Positions 13,136-28,080 of a DNA stretch of 64,000 bases are shown here, piece by piece. The DNA lies in NCBI RefSeq assembly GCF_037975245.1, contig NC_092576.1, forward strand, positions 19,554,111-19,618,110, given 5' to 3'. How positions within the stretch are numbered: the first letter of the stretch is position 1; each line of letters starts with the position of its first letter. A program made the translations under genes and the position numbers. This DNA is from Apostichopus japonicus (taxonomy: Eukaryota > Echinodermata > Holothuroidea > Aspidochirotida > Stichopodidae). Under the pieces are notes generated by a model. That model searched no databases and was not told the origin of the DNA. It saw only the letters and a list, made by a program, of their open reading frames with translations.

Positions 13136-13716
13136 GGGCAAGCCTGGTGCTTTTGTGCCTTTTTTTTTGTACGTTTTTTTTTCTTTTCTATGGAAACCTT
13201 TTTTTTTCCGTCAGGAATAACTTAACATCGTTTTCCCTTCCCTTCATAATAATAATTAGAAAATTCCTAAAAATTCGGGATAGGTAGTTTTGACAAGTTA
13301 TTTCACAGAGGATGTAAGAATATTAGTCTCTACTATGTGGTTGCAGAGGATATGATCAAAATGTGAAGGGCAACCGTTATAAAAAAAAAAAAACATTTGA
13401 TAAGCGCCTGCATTTTACATTGTGTTTCTCTAAATGACTACCTTATCAATCACTGCGGTATGTAAGCGACCACACCTGGATCAATCAGGCACCTTGAGAC
13501 TAGATCAGAGATAGTCTGGATCTAAGACACAGTTGAAGTATAGGAAAATAGATCATGGGTTGTAAGTTGTGATCCGACATGTAAAATGCAGTTCCATAAG
13601 ATTATTGAATACAGATACAGCTCTTTTAATTGTTTACTATAGTAACATATAACTTACTATTATTCCAGTTTTATATTCATAATTTACATCTTTACATGAT
13701 CTTTTTATAACACCAG

Positions 13717-13851
13717 CTTGTACAGCTCATCGATGGGGTCCAGATGCTTGTGATGGTATATGTGATAACTGCTATAACGGAGGCATTTGTGACGAGACAA
13801 GTGGAAAATGCATTTGTGCCCCTGGGTTCAAAGGAACAAATTGTGAAGAAG
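13717..13851 (+). CDS. Receptor exon 4: Tie-type EGF module
   Basis: The acceptor CACCAG precedes 13717 and the donor GTAACA follows 13851; both borders are phase 1. The exon begins ACTAHRWGPDACDG, continues with CDNCYNGGICDE, and ends KCICAPGFKGTNCEE. The WGP-x-x-C start, the C-x-x-C-x-N-G-x-C core and the CICxPGFxGxxCE ending are the pattern of the first EGF repeat of Tie1/TEK. It has eight cysteines, as laminin-type EGF repeats do. The frame is open. Confidence 0.85.
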
Positions 13852-15021
13852 GTAACAATGTTCTTAATGTTTTACTGAGAAATATATATATTTTATGAAA
13901 TATATCTGTATATCTTCATGACAGAGAGGAATGATGCATAATGTGACTTTCGAATTGTAAATGTAAATAACATTTATTTAAGCTCACTCGTAATCCACTT
14001 CGTATTTCATTAAAAAAAGGATGTTGCTTAAGGGAGCCAAGCAATGGCTCAAGTCTATTGTTTGAACATTGTATCTTGCATGTAAAGGTATGTGTTGGTA
14101 ATTTCAAACCATTACCTACAATATCTGAAGATTATAGGCAGTTCTGAAACGGTGATGCTTTAGGACTTATTTGTACACCAGTGTAGTGTGTTCAGTAATT
14201 TAAAAATCCAAGTGAATACCCTTGGAAAAATTATTGTGTGATTTGAGAAACTTCCCTTTAAAATTATAATTGAGACAATTATAGCCTTGTGAGCCACTGC
14301 ATGCTGTTTGTGTTATATCTAGTGATTTGGACCCCCCCCCCCCCACCAATCCAGATTATATACTTGTAGGTTTAATCATTGCAGGATATACTTTCAGGTA
14401 GTATTAATTTACCTAGAGTACCAATAATGGTTTATGCAAATCCTACATGTTGTAGACAGAACCTTATTATGTGTATTATTCCAAGATCAATAACGTTCGT
14501 AAATTTATCTCACAATTGCAAAATCTCAACATAACCCTTGGTTTTACCGGAGGCCGTTCATGATTCTGAGATAAGTGTCAGGAAAATCAGCATGATTTAA
14601 TCAAGTTTATTGAACTGTAATTTGCAACAAATATCAATTGAATTAAGTCATTTTTAGTCATTTAGAGGATTTCTGGATCATCATATGGATATTGTCAGTG
14701 AAATACATGAAAGGTGTATGCACCCTATTTTGTTATGTTTAATAATTTCCTAACGCATGTGGATGACACTGAGGGCAATTTTACTAGCCTCAATATATTA
14801 CATTGTTGAATACACTTGGAACGTTAAATACTTATGATAATACACCTTTGCGCCAGCTGTTTCTTAAAAAATGTGGTGTTCTGCACCTGACTATAAACAT
14901 GCAGCTTCTGTGTTGACTGGTAACTAATGAAGTTGCATGACCTTTTGGAAGCAACACTGGGTTTAAGATGCTTCTCACGTGACTAGAGCGGCATTTTAAT
15001 TAATCTATCTTTTCCTGTTAG

Positions 15022-15171
15022 GTTGTGGAGGTAACAGATATGGAGACTCGTGTGAGAAGAGATGTTCCAACACTGAGGAACCTGAGAGATGCAGTAAATT
15101 CCTCTTCTGTCTCGCCCACCCATACGGCTGTAGTTGTAACACAGGATGGAAGGGGTTGGACTGCCTTACCG
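15022..15171 (+). CDS. Receptor exon 5: second Tie-type EGF module
   Basis: The acceptor TTTTCCTGTTAG precedes 15022 and the donor GTAGAG follows 15171; both borders are phase 1. The exon reads RYGDSCEKRC near its start, KFLFCLAHPYGCSC in its middle and NTGWKGLDC at its end. The PYGCSCxTGWKGLxC block is diagnostic of the second EGF repeat of TEK/Tie receptors. The frame is open. It is the last exon recognised before the satellite, and no kinase exon follows on this strand. Confidence 0.87.
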
Positions 15172-17236
<2,065 letters not shown>

Positions 17237-18664
17237 GGTACCGCACATTCGATTGATCGGTATCGCACATTAGATTGATCGGTATCGCACATTGGATTGA
17301 TCGGAACCGCACATTCGATTGATCGTTACCGCACATTCGATTGATCGGTACCTCACATTCACTTGATTGGTACCGCACATTCTTTTTATCGGTACGGAAC
17401 ATTCGATTGATCGATAGGGAACATTGAATTGTTCGTTACTGCACATTCCATAGATCGGTACCGCACATTCGATTGATTGGTATCGCTCATTCGATTGTTC
17501 GGTACGGATGTTTCGATTGATCGTTACCGCACATACGATTGATCGGTACCGAACATTCGATTGATCGGTATCGCACATTCGATTGATCGGTATCGCACAT
17601 TCGATTGATCGGTACGGAACATGCGATTGATCGATACCGCACATTCTATTGATCGGTACCGCACATTTGATTGATGGGTAGCGCACATTCTATTGATTGG
17701 TATGGAACATTGTATTGTCCGTTACCGCTCTATTCATAGATCGGTAGGGCACATTCAATTGATCGGTATCGCACATTCCAATGATCGTATCGCACATTCG
17801 ATTGATCAGTACCGCACATTCGATTAATCGGTACTGCACATTCGAATGATCGGTACCGCACATTCAATTGATCGTTACCGCACATTCGATTGATCGGTAC
17901 CACACATTCCTTTGATCGGTACCGCACATTCTATTTATCGGTACGGAACATTCGATTGATCGGTAGGTAACATAGTATTGTTCGGTACCGCACATTTCAT
18001 TGATCGGTACCGCACATTCGATTGATCAGTACCGCACTTTCGATTGATAGGTACTGCACATTCGATTGATCGGTATTGCACATAAGATTGATCGGTACTG
18101 CACATTCGATTGATCGGTACCGAACATTCGATTGATCGGTAGGGAACATTATATTGTTCGTTACTGCACATTCTATAGATCGGTACCGCACATTCGATTG
18201 ATCGGTATCGCAAATTCGATTGATCGGTACGGAACATTCGTTGATCAGTAACGCACATTCGATTGATAGGTACCGCATATTTGATTGATCGGTAATGCAC
18301 ATTCCATAGATCGATACCGCACATTCGATTGATCGGTACCGTACATTCGATTGATCGGTACAGCACATTCGATTGATCGGTACCGCACATTCAATTGAAC
18401 GGTATTGCACATTCCATAGATCGATACCGAACATTCGATTGATCGGTATCGCACATTTGATTGATCGGTATTGCACATTCGATTGATCGGTACGGAATTT
18501 TCGATTGATCGGTACCGCACATTCTATTGATCGGTACCGCACATTTTAATTGATCGGCACCGCACATTCTATTTATCGGTACCACACATTCGATTGATCG
18601 GTACCGCACATTCGATTGATCAGTATCGCACATTCGATTGATCGGTAGGTAACATTGTACATTC
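17237..18664 (-). repeat. 22-bp satellite, left block, reverse polarity
   Basis: About 65 tandem units read GGTACCGCACA then TTCGATTGATC on the plus strand, the reverse complement of the unit in the large block to the right. Divergence is moderate and includes a variant in which the reverse-strand unit reads GAACAATAC. No gene or transposon interrupts it. The left edge abuts AT-rich single-copy sequence at 17,236 with no obvious direct repeat. Confidence 0.95.
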
Positions 18665-18676
18665 GATAATCGAATG
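18660..18676. other. Polarity switch of the satellite
   Basis: The sequence CATTCGATAATCGAATG is a 17-bp palindrome around the single base at 18,668. To its left all units run in reverse polarity and to its right all run forward, so the array forms a head-to-head junction. The left 1.43 kb could pair with part of the right block as a very large inverted repeat. Confidence 0.9.
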
Positions 18677-21600
18677 TGGGGTACCGATCAATCGAAGTTT
18701 CGCTACCCATCAATGGAATGTGCAATGCCGATCAATCTTAATGTGTGATACCGATTAATCGAATGTGCGGTACCGATCAATGGTATGTGCGGTACCGAAC
18801 AATACAATGTTCCCTACCGATCAATCGAAAGTTCCGTACTGATAAATAGAATGTGCGATACCGATCAAGTAAATGTGCAATACCGATCAATAGAATGTGG
18901 GGTACCCATCAATCGAATGTGCGGTAACGATCATTCGATTGTGCGGTACCGATCAATCGAATATGCGATACCGATCAATCGAATGTGCCATACGATCATT
19001 GGAATGTGCGATACCGATCAATTGAATGTGCCCTACTGATCTATGGAAAGAGCGGTACCGAACAATACAATGTTCCATTACAATCAATCGAATGTGCGGT
19101 ACCGATCAATCGATTGTGCGGTACCGATCAATCGAAAGTGCGGTACCGATCAATCGAATGTGCGGTACCGATCAATGAAATGTGCGGTACCGAACAATAC
19201 AATGTTCCCTACCGATCAATCGAATGTTCCGTACCGATAAATAGAATGTGCGGTACCGATCAAATGAATGTGCGGTACCGATCAATCGAATGTGCGATAC
19301 CGATCAAGTGAATGTGCGGTACCGATCGAATGAATGCGCGGTAACGATCAATCGAATGTGCGATACCGATCAATCGAATGTGCGGTACCCATCAATGGAA
19401 TGTACGGTACCGAACAATACAATGTTCCCTACCGATCAATCGAATGTGCGGTATCGATCAATCGTATGTGCAGTACCGATCAATCGAATGTTCAGTACCG
19501 ATCAATCGAAAGTGCGTTACCGATCAATCGAATGTGCGGTACCGATCAATGGTATGTGCGGTACCGAACAATACAATGTTCCCTACCGATCAATCGAATA
19601 TTCCGTACCGATAAATAGAATGTGCGGTACCGATCAAATGAATATGCGTTACCGATCAAGCTAATGTGTGATACCGATCAATGGAATGTGCGGTACCGAT
19701 CAATGGTATGTGCAGTACCGAACAATACAATGTTCCCTACCGATCAATCGAAAGTTCCAAACTGATAAATAGAATGTGCGATACCGATCAAGTGAATGTG
19801 CGGTACCGATCGATTGAATGCGCGGTAACGATCAATCGAATGTGCGGTACCGAGCAATCGAATGTGCGATACCGATAAATCGAATGTGCGGTACCGATCA
19901 ATGTAATGTACGGTACCGAACAATACAATGTTCCCTACCGATCAATCGAACGTTCCGTACCGATTAATCGAATGTGCGGTACCGATCAATCGAATGTGCA
20001 GTACAGATCCATCGAATGTGCAGTACCGATCAATCGAATGTGCGGTACCGATCAATGGTATGTGCGGTACCGAACAATACAATGTCCCCTGCCGATCAAT
20101 CGAATGTCCCATACCAATCAATCGAATGTGCAGTACCGATCAATCGTATGTGCAGTACCGATAAATCGAATGTGCAGTACCGATCAATCGAAAGTGCGGT
20201 ACCGATCAATCGAATGTGCGGTACCGATCAATGAAATGTGCGGTACCGAACAATACAGTGTTCCCTACCGATCAATCGAATGTTCCGTACCGATAAATAG
20301 AATGTGCGGTATCGATCAAATGAATGTGCGGTACCGATCAATCGAATGTGCGGTACCGATCAATCGAATGTGCGGTACCGATCAATCGAATGTGCGATAC
20401 CGATCAATCGAATGTGCGATACCGATCAATCAAATGTGCCATACGATCATTGGAATGTGCGATACCGATCAATTGAATGTGCCCTACCGATCTATGGAAA
20501 GAGCGGTACCGAATAGTACAATGTTTCCATTACAATCAATCGAATGTGCGTTACCGATCAATCGATTGTGCAGTACCGATCAATCGAATGGGCGGTACTG
20601 ATCAATATAATGGGCGGTACAGATCAATATAATGTGCAGTACCGAACAATACAATGTTCCCTACCGATCATTCGAATGTTCATACCGATCAATAGAATGT
20701 GAATGTGCGGTACCGATCAATCGAATGTTCGTTACCGATCAGGCGAATGTACAATACCGATCAATCGAATGTGCGGTATCGATCAATGGATTGTGCGGTA
20801 CCGATAATCGAATGTGGGGTACCGATCAATCGAAGTTTCGCTATCCATCAATGGAATGTGCGATACCGATCAATCGAATGTGCAATACCGATCAATATAA
20901 TGTGCGGTAACCATCAATCGAATGTGCAATACCGATCAATCTAATGTGTGATACCGATCAATCGAATGTGCGGTGCCGATCAATGGTATGTGCGGTATCG
21001 AACAATGCAATGTTCCCTAACGATCAATCGAAAGTTCCAAACTGATAAATAGAATGTGCGATACCGATCAAGTGAATATGCGGTACCGATCGATTGAATG
21101 CGCGGTAACGATCAATCGAATGTGCGATACCGATCAATCGAATGTGCGATACCGATCAATCGAATGTGCGGTACCCATCAATGGAATGTACGGTACCGAA
21201 TAATACATTGTTCGCTACCGATCAATCGAATGTGCGGTACCGATCAATCGAATGTGCAGTACCGATCAATCGAATGTGCGGTACCGATCAAAGAAATGTG
21301 CGGTACCGAACAATACAATGTTCCCTACCGATCAATCGAATGTTCCGTACCGATAAATAGAATGTGCGGTACCGATCAAATGAATGTGTGGTACCGATCT
21401 ATCGAATGTTCCCTACCGATCAATCGAATGTTCCGTACCGATAAATAGAGTGTGCGGTACCGATCAAATGAATGTGTGGTACTGATCAATCGAAAGTTCG
21501 GTACCGATCAATCGAAAGTTCGGTACCGATCAATCGAATGTGCGATACGATCATTGGAATGTGCGATACCGATCAATTGAATGTGCCCTACCGATCTATG

Positions 21601-23897
21601 GAAAGAGCGGTATCGAACAATACAATGTTCCATACCAATCAATAGAATGTGCGGTACCGATCAATCGATTGTGCGGTACCGATCAATCGAATGTGGGGTA
21701 CCGATCAATCGAAGTTTCGCTACCCATCAATGGAATGTGCGATACCGATCCATCCAATGTGCAATACCGATCAATTGAAAGTGCGATACCGATCAATCGA
21801 ATGTTCGGTATCGATCTATGGAATGTGCAGTACCGATCCGTTGAATGTGCGGTAACGATCAATCGAATGTGCGGTACCGATCAATCGAATGTGCAATACC
21901 GATCAATCAAATGTGCGGTAACGATCAATAGAATGTGCGGTACCGACCAATCGAATGTTCCGTACCGATCAATCGAATGTGCGATACCGATAAATCGAAT
22001 GTGCGATACCGATCAATCGAATGTTCGGTATCGATCTATTGAATGTGCAGTACCGATCAATTGAATGTGCGGTAACGATCAATCGAATGTGCGATACCGG
22101 TCAATCGAATGTGCGGTACCGATCAATCGAATGTGCGGTATCGATCTATGGAATGTGCAGTACCGATCAATCAAATGTGCGGTACCGATCACTTGATTGT
22201 GCGTTACCGATCAACGAATGTTCCGTACTGATCAATCGAATGTGCGATACCGATCAATTGATTCAGCTGTACCGATCAATTGAATGTGCGATACCGATCA
22301 ATCTAATGTGTGATACCGATCAATCGAATGTGCGGTACCGATCAATGGTATGTGCGGTACCGAACAATATAATGTTCCCTACCGATCAATCGAATGTTCG
22401 GAACCATTCAATCGAATGTGCAGTACCGATCAATCGTATGTGCAGTACCGATCAATCGAATGTGCAGTACCGATCAGTCGAATGTGCGGTACCGATCAAT
22501 GAAATGTGCGGTACCGAACAATACAATGTTCCCTACCGATCAATCGAATGTTCCGTACCGATAAATAGAATGTGCGGTACCGATCAAATGAATGTGTGGT
22601 ACCGATCTATCGAATGTTCGTTACCGATCAGGCGAATGTACAATACCGATCAATCGAATGTGCGGTATCGATCAATGGATTGTGCGGTACCGATAATCGA
22701 ATGTGCAGTACCGATCAATCGAAGTTTCGCTATCCATCAATGGAATGTGCCCTACCGATCAATCGAATGTGCAATACCGATCAATATAATGTGCGGTAAC
22801 CATCAATCGAATGTGCAATACCGATCAATCTAATGTGTGATACCGATCAATCGAATGTGCGGTGCCGATCAATGGTTATGTGCGGTACCGAACAATACAA
22901 TGTTCCCTAACGATCAATCGAAAGTTCCAAACTGATAAATAGAATGTGCGATACCGATCAAGTGAATATGCGGTACCGATCGATTAAATGCGCGGTAACG
23001 ATCAATCGAATGTGCGGTACCGATCAATCGAATGTGCGATACCGATCAATCGAATGTGCGGTACGAATCAATGGAATGTACGGTACCGAACAATACATTG
23101 TTCCCTACCGATCAATCGAATGTGCAGTACCGATCAATCGAAAGTGCGATACCGATCAATCTTATGTGCGGTACCGATCAATCGAAAGTGCGCCCAAGCA
23201 ATACATTGTTCCCTACCGATCAATCGAATGTGCGGTACCGATCAATCGAATGTGCAGTACCGATCAATCGAATGTGCGGTACCGATCAATGAAATGTGCT
23301 GTACCGAACAATACAATGTTCACTACCGATCAATCGAATGTTCCGTACCGATAAATAGAGTGTGCGGTACCGATCAAATGAATGTGTGGTACCGATCTAT
23401 CGAATGTGCGGAAACGATCAATCGAATGTGCGGAACCGATCAATCGAAAGTGCGGTACCGATCAATCGAATGTGCGATACGATCATTGGAATGTGCGATA
23501 CCGATCAATTGAATATGCCCTACCGATCTATGGAAAGAGCGGTACCGAACAATACAATGTTCCATACCAATCAATAGAATGTGCGGTACCGATCAATCGA
23601 TTGTGCGGTACCGATCAATCGAATGTGGGGTACCGATCAATCCAAGTTTCGCTACCCAACAATGGAATGTGCGATACCGATCCATCCAATGTGCAATACC
23701 GATCAGTTGAATGTGCGATACCGATCAATCGAATGTTCGGTATCGATCTATGGAATGTGCAGTACCGATCGGTATGCGAAGCGATACCGATAAATCGAAT
23801 GTGCGATACCGATCAATCGAATGTTCGGTACCAATCTATTGAATGTGCAGTACCGATCAATTGGATGTGCGGTAACGATCAATCGAATGTGCGATAC

Positions 23898-26800
23898 CGG
23901 TCAATCGAATGTGCGGTACCGATCAATCGAATGTGCGGTATCGATCTATGGAATGTGCACTACCGATCAATCAAATGTGCGGTACCGATCACTTGATTGT
24001 GCGTTACCGATCAACGAATGTTCCGTACTGATCAATCGAATGTGCGATACCGATCAATTGATTCAGCTGTACCGATCAATTGAATGTTCGGTATCGATCA
24101 ATGAAATGTGCGGTATCGTTCAATTGAATGTGCCCTACCGATTTATGGAAAGAGCGGTACCGAACAATACAAAGTTCCATACCAATCAATCGAATGTGCG
24201 GTACCGATCAATCGATTGTGCGGTACCGATAAATCGAATGTGGGGTACCGATCAATCGAAGTTACGCTAACCATCAATGGAATGTGCGATACCGATCAAT
24301 CTAATGTGTGATACCGATCAATCGAATGTGCGGTACCGATCAATGGTATGTGCGGTACCGAACAATATAATGTTCCCTACCGATCAATCGAATGTTCGGA
24401 ACCATTCAATCGAATGTGCAGTACCGATCGATCGTATGTGCAGTACCGATCAATCGAATGTGCAGTACCGATCAATCGAATGTGCGGTACCGATCAATGA
24501 AATGTGCGGTACCGAACAATACAATGTTCCCTACCGACCAATCGAATGTTCCGTACCGATAAATAGAATGTGCGGTACCGATCAAATGAATGTGTGGTAC
24601 CGATCTATCGATTGTGCGGAAACGATCAATCGAATGTGCGGTACCGATCAATCGAAAGTGCGGTACCGATCAATCGAATGTGCGATACGATCATTGGAAT
24701 GTGCGATACCGATCAATTGAATGTGCCCTACCGATCTATGGAAAGAGCGGTACCGAACAATACAATGTTCCATACCAATCAATAGAATGTGCGGTACCGA
24801 TCAATCGATTGTGCGGTACCGATCAATAGAATGTGGGGAACCGATCAATCGAAGTTTCGCTACCCATCAATGGAATGTGCGATACCGATCCATCCAATGT
24901 GCAATACCGATCAATTAAATGTGCGATACCGATCAATCGAATGTTCGGTATCGATCTATGGAATGTGCAGTACCGATCCATTGAATGTGCGGTAACGATC
25001 AATCGAATGTGCGGTACCGATCAATCGAATATGCGGTACCGATCAATCGAATGTGCGGTACCGATCAATCTAATGTGCGCTACCGATCAATAGAATGTGC
25101 GGTACCGATCAATCGAATGTGCAATACCGATCAATCGAATGTGCGATACGATTATTGGAATGTGCGATACCGATCAATTGAATATGCCCTACCGATCTAT
25201 GGAAAGAGCGGTACCGAACAATACAATGTTCCATACCAATCAATAGAATGTGCGATACCGATCCATCCAATGTGCAATACCGATCAGTTGAATGTGCGGT
25301 ACCGATCAATCGAATGTGCGGTACCGATCAATCGAATATGCGGTACCGATCAATCGAATGTGCGGTACCGATCAATCGAATGTGCGCTACCGATCAATAG
25401 AATGTGCGGTACCGATCAATCGAATGTGCGGTAACGATCAATCGAATGTGCGGTACCGATCAATCGAATGTGCGATACCGGTCAATCGAATGTGCGGTAC
25501 CGATCAATCGAATGTGCGGTATCGATCTATGGAATGTGCACTACCGATCAATCAAATGTGCGGTACCGATCACTTGATTGTGCGTTACCGATCAACGAAT
25601 GTTCCGTACTGATCAATCGAATGTGCGATACCGATCAATTGATTCAGCTGTACCGATCAATTGAATGTTCGGTATCGATCAATGAAATGTGCGGTATCGT
25701 TCAATTGAATGTGCCCTACCGATTTATGGAAAGAGCGGTACCGAACAATACAAAGTTCCATACCAATCAATCGAATGTGCGGTACCGATCAATCGATTGT
25801 GCGGTACCGATAAATCGAATGTGGGGTACCGATCAATCGAAGTTACGCTAACCATCAATGGAATGTGCGATACCGATCAATCTAATGTGTGATACCGATC
25901 AATCGAATGTGCGGTACCGATCAATGGTATGTGCGGTACCGAACAATATAATGTTCCCTACCGATCAATCGAATGTTCGGAACCATTCAATCGAATGTGC
26001 AGTACCGATCGATCGTATGTGCAGTACCGATCAATCGAATGTGCAGTACCGATCAATCGAATGTGCGGTACCGATCAATGAAATGTGCGGTACCGAACAA
26101 TACAATGTTCCCTACCGACCAATCGAATGTTCCGTACCGATAAATAGAATGTGCGGTACCGATCAAATGAATGTGTGGTACCGATCTATCGATTGTGCGG
26201 AAACGATCAATCGAATGTGCGGTACCGATCAATCGAAAGTGCGGTACCGATCAATCGAATGTGCGATACGATCATTGGAATGTGCGATACCGATCAATTG
26301 AATGTGCCCTACCGATCTATGGAAAGAGCGGTACCGAACAATACAATGTTCCATACCAATCAATAGAATGTGCGGTACCGATCAATCGATTGTGCGGTAC
26401 CGATCAATAGAATGTGGGGAACCGATCAATCGAAGTTTCGCTACCCATCAATGGAATGTGCGATACCGATCCATCCAATGTGCAATACCGATCAATTAAA
26501 TGTGCGATACCGATCAATCGAATGTTCGGTATCGATCTATGGAATGTGCAGTACCGATCCATTGAATGTGCGGTAACGATCAATCGAATGTGCGGTACCG
26601 ATCAATCGAATATGCGGTACCGATCAATCGAATGTGCGGTACCGATCAATCTAATGTGCGCTACCGATCAATAGAATGTGCGGTACCGATCAATCGAATG
26701 CGCAATACCGATCAATCGAATGTGCGATACGATTATTGGAATGTGCGATACCGATCAATTGAATATGCCCTACCGATCTATGGAAAGAGCGGTACCGAAC

Positions 26801-27059
26801 AATACAATGTTCCATACCAATCAATAGAATGTGCGATACCGATCCATCCAATGTGCAATACCGATCAGTTGAATGTGCGGTACCGATCAATCGAATGTGC
26901 GGTACCGATCAATCGAATATGCGGTACCGATCAATCGAATGTGCGGTACCGATCAATCGAATGTGCGCTACCGATCAATAGAATGTGCGGTACCGATCAA
27001 TCGAATGTGCGGTAACGATCAATCGAATGTGCGGTACCGATCAATCGAATGTGCGGTAC
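23898..27059 (+). repeat. Higher-order repeat, two 1,581-bp copies
   Basis: The block 23,898-25,478 is repeated at 25,479-27,059 with almost no differences: for instance the 450-bp stretch from 24,985 differs from that at 26,566 by one noticed base (TGCAAT against CGCAAT near 26,700). Single 22-bp units inside differ from each other by 10-30 percent, so the block duplicated as a whole and recently. A third, partial copy follows from about 27,139 at an offset of 1,669 bp and diverges after about 27,800. Confidence 0.85.
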
Positions 27060-28080
27060 CGACCAATCGAATGTTCCGTACCGATCTATTGAATGTGCAG
27101 TACCGATCAATTGAATGTGCGGTAACGATCAATCGAATGTGCGATACCGGTCAATCGAATGTGCGGTACCGATCAATCGAATGTGCGGTATCGATCTATG
27201 GAATGTGCAGTACCGATCAATCAAATGTGCGGTACCGATCAATCAAATGTGCGGTACCGATCAACGAATGTTCCGTACTGATCAATCGAATGTGCGATAC
27301 CGATCAATTGATTCAGCTGTACCGATCAATTGAATGTTCGGTATCGATCAATGAAATGTGCGGTATCGTTCAATTGAATGTGCCCTATTGATTTATGGAA
27401 AGAGCGGTACCGAACAATACAAAGTTCCATACCAATCAATCGAATGTGCGGTACCGATCAATCGATTGTGCGGTACCGATAAATCGAATGTGGGGTACCG
27501 ATCAATCGAAGTTACGCTAACCATCAATGGAATGTGCGATACCGATCAATCTAATGTGTGATACCGATCAATCGAATGTGCGGTACCGATCAATGGTATG
27601 TGCGGTACCGAACAATATAATGTTCCCTACCGATCAATCGAATGTTCGGAACCATTCAATCGAATGTGCAGTACCGATCGATCGTATGTGCAGTACCGAT
27701 CAATCGAATGTGCAGTACCGATCAATCGAATGTGCGGTACCGATCAATGAAATGTGCGGTACCGAACAATACAATGTTCCCTACCGATCAATCGAATGTT
27801 CCGTACCGATAAATAGAATGTGCGGTACCGATCAAATGAATGTGTGGTATCGATCTATCGAATGTTCGTTACCGATCAGGCGAATGTACAATACCGATCA
27901 ATCGAATGTGCGGTATCGATCAATGGATTTTGCGGTACCGATAATCGAATGTGGGGTACCGATCAATCGAAGTTTCGCTATCCATCAATGGAATGTGCGA
28001 TACCGATCAATCGAATGTGCAATACCGATCAATATAATGTGCGGTAACCATCAATCGAATGTGCAATACCGATCAATCTA

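Larger units (their letters stand above)
6355..15171 (+). pseudogene. Tie/TEK-like receptor, extracellular exons (decayed gene)
   Basis: Five exons (6355-6430, 9272-9595, 10440-10706, 13717-13851, 15022-15171) join with every intron in phase 1 and GT-AG borders. In order they encode a signal peptide, an Ig-like domain, a second Ig-like domain and two EGF modules. The two EGF exons match the Tie/TEK receptor pattern closely. Known Tie receptors continue with more EGF, Ig and fibronectin domains, a membrane segment and a cytoplasmic tyrosine kinase, and bind secreted ligands at the cell surface. None of these later exons is seen on this strand before or after the satellite that begins at 17,237. 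The third exon has two in-frame stop codons, so the copy is most likely a pseudogene or a broken, satellite-invaded locus. Polymorphism or sequencing error at those codons is the alternative. Confidence 0.75.
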
